Assembly: GCF_022206305.1 (NCBI RefSeq)
Contig: NZ_JAKOIW010000021.1
Location: 1 to 64,000 of the forward strand
Source: Gordonia sp. 'Campus'
GTDB taxonomy: Bacteria > Actinomycetota > Actinomycetes > Mycobacteriales > Mycobacteriaceae
Length of the DNA stretch: 64,000 nucleotides
Reading direction: 5' to 3'
In this document: positions 62,851 through 64,000 of the stretch, piece after piece
How positions within the stretch are numbered: position 1 is the first letter of the stretch
Layout: each line of letters begins with the position of its first letter
Notes under the pieces: model-generated
What the model saw: the letters and a program-made list of their open reading frames with translations, nothing else
What the model was told of the DNA's origin: nothing
Databases searched by the model: none
Position numbers and translations under genes: made by a program

Positions 62851-63933
62851 ATGACCAACGATCATCTGCCCGGGCCTGCGCCCCGGCCCCGCGGTCGGCG
62901 CGTGCTCGCCGCCCTTCTCGCCGCGGCCGCCCTCACCTTCGGCGCGGCGGGTTGTGTTCAACGCGAGGACAATACCGTGGCGATCGCGAACGAGACAGTC
63001 GACGTGGCCTCGCTGCAGAACCTGACTTTGCGCGTCGGAGACCAGAAGGGCGGCACCGAGGCCCTGCTGCGCGCATCCGGCGAACTCGAGAAGCTTCCGT
63101 TCACCATCGACTTCTCGACCTTCACCTCCGGCCCGCCCCAGATCGAGGCCGCGACGGCGGGCAAGATCGACTTCGCCGTCACGGGCAACACGCCGCCCAT
63201 CTTCGGCGCCGCGTCGAACGCGAAGGTCAAGATCGTCACCGCCTACGCGAACAACGCCAGCGGTGATGCGATCCTGATCCCGGGTGACTCGTCGATCGCC
63301 TCCGTCTCGGAGCTCAAGGGCAAGAAGGTCGCCGTCGCCAAGGGAAGTTCCGCCCACGGGCACCTGTTGCTGCAACTGACCAAGGTCGGTCTGACCCTCG
63401 GTCCCGACAAGGACGTCGAGCCGGTCTTCCTGCAGCCGGCAGATGCGTTGTCGGCCTTCACTTCCGGAAATGTCGACGCCTGGGCGATCTGGGATCCGTA
63501 CACCGCGATCGTGCAGCTCGAGAACAATCCCGAGACCCTCGTCACCGCAGAGGGGGTCTCCAACGGTTTCGGCTTCGGAATCGCCGGCGACGAGGCGCTC
63601 GCCGACCCGCGACGCAACACCGCGGTGCGGGAGCTGGCACTCGGCATCGCACGCGCGGCTCGCTGGGCCGCAGCCAACCCCGAATCGTGGGCCCGGCAGT
63701 ATTCGGCCGAGGTCGGCATCGATCCCCGCGCCGGCGCCATCGCGCAGGGCCGTAGTCTCCGGCCGGCCATCGCGCTCGACGCCGATGTCGTCGCGTCCCA
63801 GCAGAAGCTCGCCGATGCCTTCGCCGACTCGGGTCAACTGCAGGGCGAGGTCGACTTCGGACGGTTCGTCGACGACCGTTACAACGAGGCGCTGACCCCG
63901 CTGTTCGGCCAGAACGCGACCGCAGGAAGGTGA
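62851..63933 (+). CDS. ssuA: Aliphatic sulfonate-binding lipoprotein (SsuA-like)
   Basis: A 360-residue periplasmic-type binding protein. The signal peptide ends in a lipobox GAAGC (Cys35). LRVGDQKGGTEALLRASGELEKLPFTIDFSTFTSGPPQIEA and the strand GKIDFAVTGNTPPIFG mark the SsuA/NrtA/TauA fold; DAWAIWDPYTAIVQLEN is also typical. It delivers sulfonates to the SsuBC transporter. The product of the next gene probably oxidises them. Confidence 0.92.
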   Translation: MTNDHLPGPAPRPRGRRVLAALLAAAALTFGAAGCVQREDNTVAIANETVDVASLQNLTLRVGDQKGGTEALLRASGELEKLPFTIDFSTFTSGPPQIEAATAGKIDFAVTGNTPPIFGAASNAKVKIVTAYANNASGDAILIPGDSSIASVSELKGKKVAVAKGSSAHGHLLLQLTKVGLTLGPDKDVEPVFLQPADALSAFTSGNVDAWAIWDPYTAIVQLENNPETLVTAEGVSNGFGFGIAGDEALADPRRNTAVRELALGIARAARWAAANPESWARQYSAEVGIDPRAGAIAQGRSLRPAIALDADVVASQQKLADAFADSGQLQGEVDFGRFVDDRYNEALTPLFGQNATAGR

Positions 63934-63941
63934 CACGACCG

Positions 63942-64000
63942 ATGAGCCACTTCCACTGGTTTCTACCGACTGCGGGCGACAGTCGCGGGATCGTCGGGGC
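63942..64000 (+). CDS. ssuD: SsuD-like alkanesulfonate monooxygenase, N-terminus (partial)
   Basis: The first 19 codons (MSHFHWFLPTAGDSRGIVG) run off the window. HWFLPTAGDSR matches the start of SsuD-type LLM monooxygenases, which release sulfite from alkanesulfonates using FMNH2. AGGAAGGTGAC lies 8-9 bases after the ssuA stop region and before the ATG. The context in the ssu operon supports the call. Confidence 0.75.
   Translation, partial: MSHFHWFLPTAGDSRGIVG

Overview
The window is high-GC actinobacterial chromosome, most likely Gordonia or a close relative in Mycobacteriales. The evidence is the mycobacterial-type 5S rRNA, a tmRNA with proteolysis tag ADSNQRDYALAA, the block prfB - mscS - Pro-rich membrane protein - ftsE - ftsX - smpB in the order known from Mycobacterium tuberculosis, and a fadE24/fadE23-like pair. 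Genus assignment is inference.

Layout. 1-340: end of an rRNA operon (23S 3' end, 5S, terminator). 0.35-13 kb: SnoaL-FMO monooxygenase with a divergent GAF regulator, a two-component system facing a universal stress protein, a PPOX protein, a propionyl-CoA-synthetase-like enzyme, two coupled crcB fluoride channel genes, and the fadE pair behind a double operator. 13-21.6 kb: conserved core (hisN-like phosphatase, prfB, mscS, ftsEX, smpB, ssrA). 21.6-34 kb: TmrB-like protein, a Mn/Zn-type ABC importer, an ABC exporter coupled to a methyltransferase, CoA-transferase, FadD6-like ligase, phosphoglucomutase and a DsbA-like protein.

34.07-42.5 kb is an accessory island next to tRNA-Ala(GGC). It holds a broken serine recombinase and relaxase debris. 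Its cargo is a Thoeris-like operon (TIR-like thsB with an in-frame amber, TM-macro thsA, frameshifted HIT gene), a Pycsar-like operon with an extra E2-like ubiquitin-conjugation-type gene between cyclase and membrane effector, and a KAP P-loop NTPase. The cyclase/E2/TM operon is the most unusual thing in the window: it joins a cyclic-mononucleotide module to a component I know from type II CBASS.

42.5-64 kb: a class II HDAC-like amidohydrolase with a LuxR regulator, two ArsR-SRPBCC modules, several hydrolases, a MoxR-VWA-unknown three-gene system, an SQR-like flavoprotein, an ABC-F ATPase, an LLM monooxygenase, an extradiol dioxygenase, and an ssu-type sulfonate operon (permease, ATPase, binding protein, start of the monooxygenase) cut by the window edge.

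Two regulatory themes recur. Several genes appear leaderless (a TANNNT -10 element 6-7 bases before the start codon), and several promoters carry clear inverted-repeat operators. Nothing was run computationally; family calls rest on motifs read by eye.
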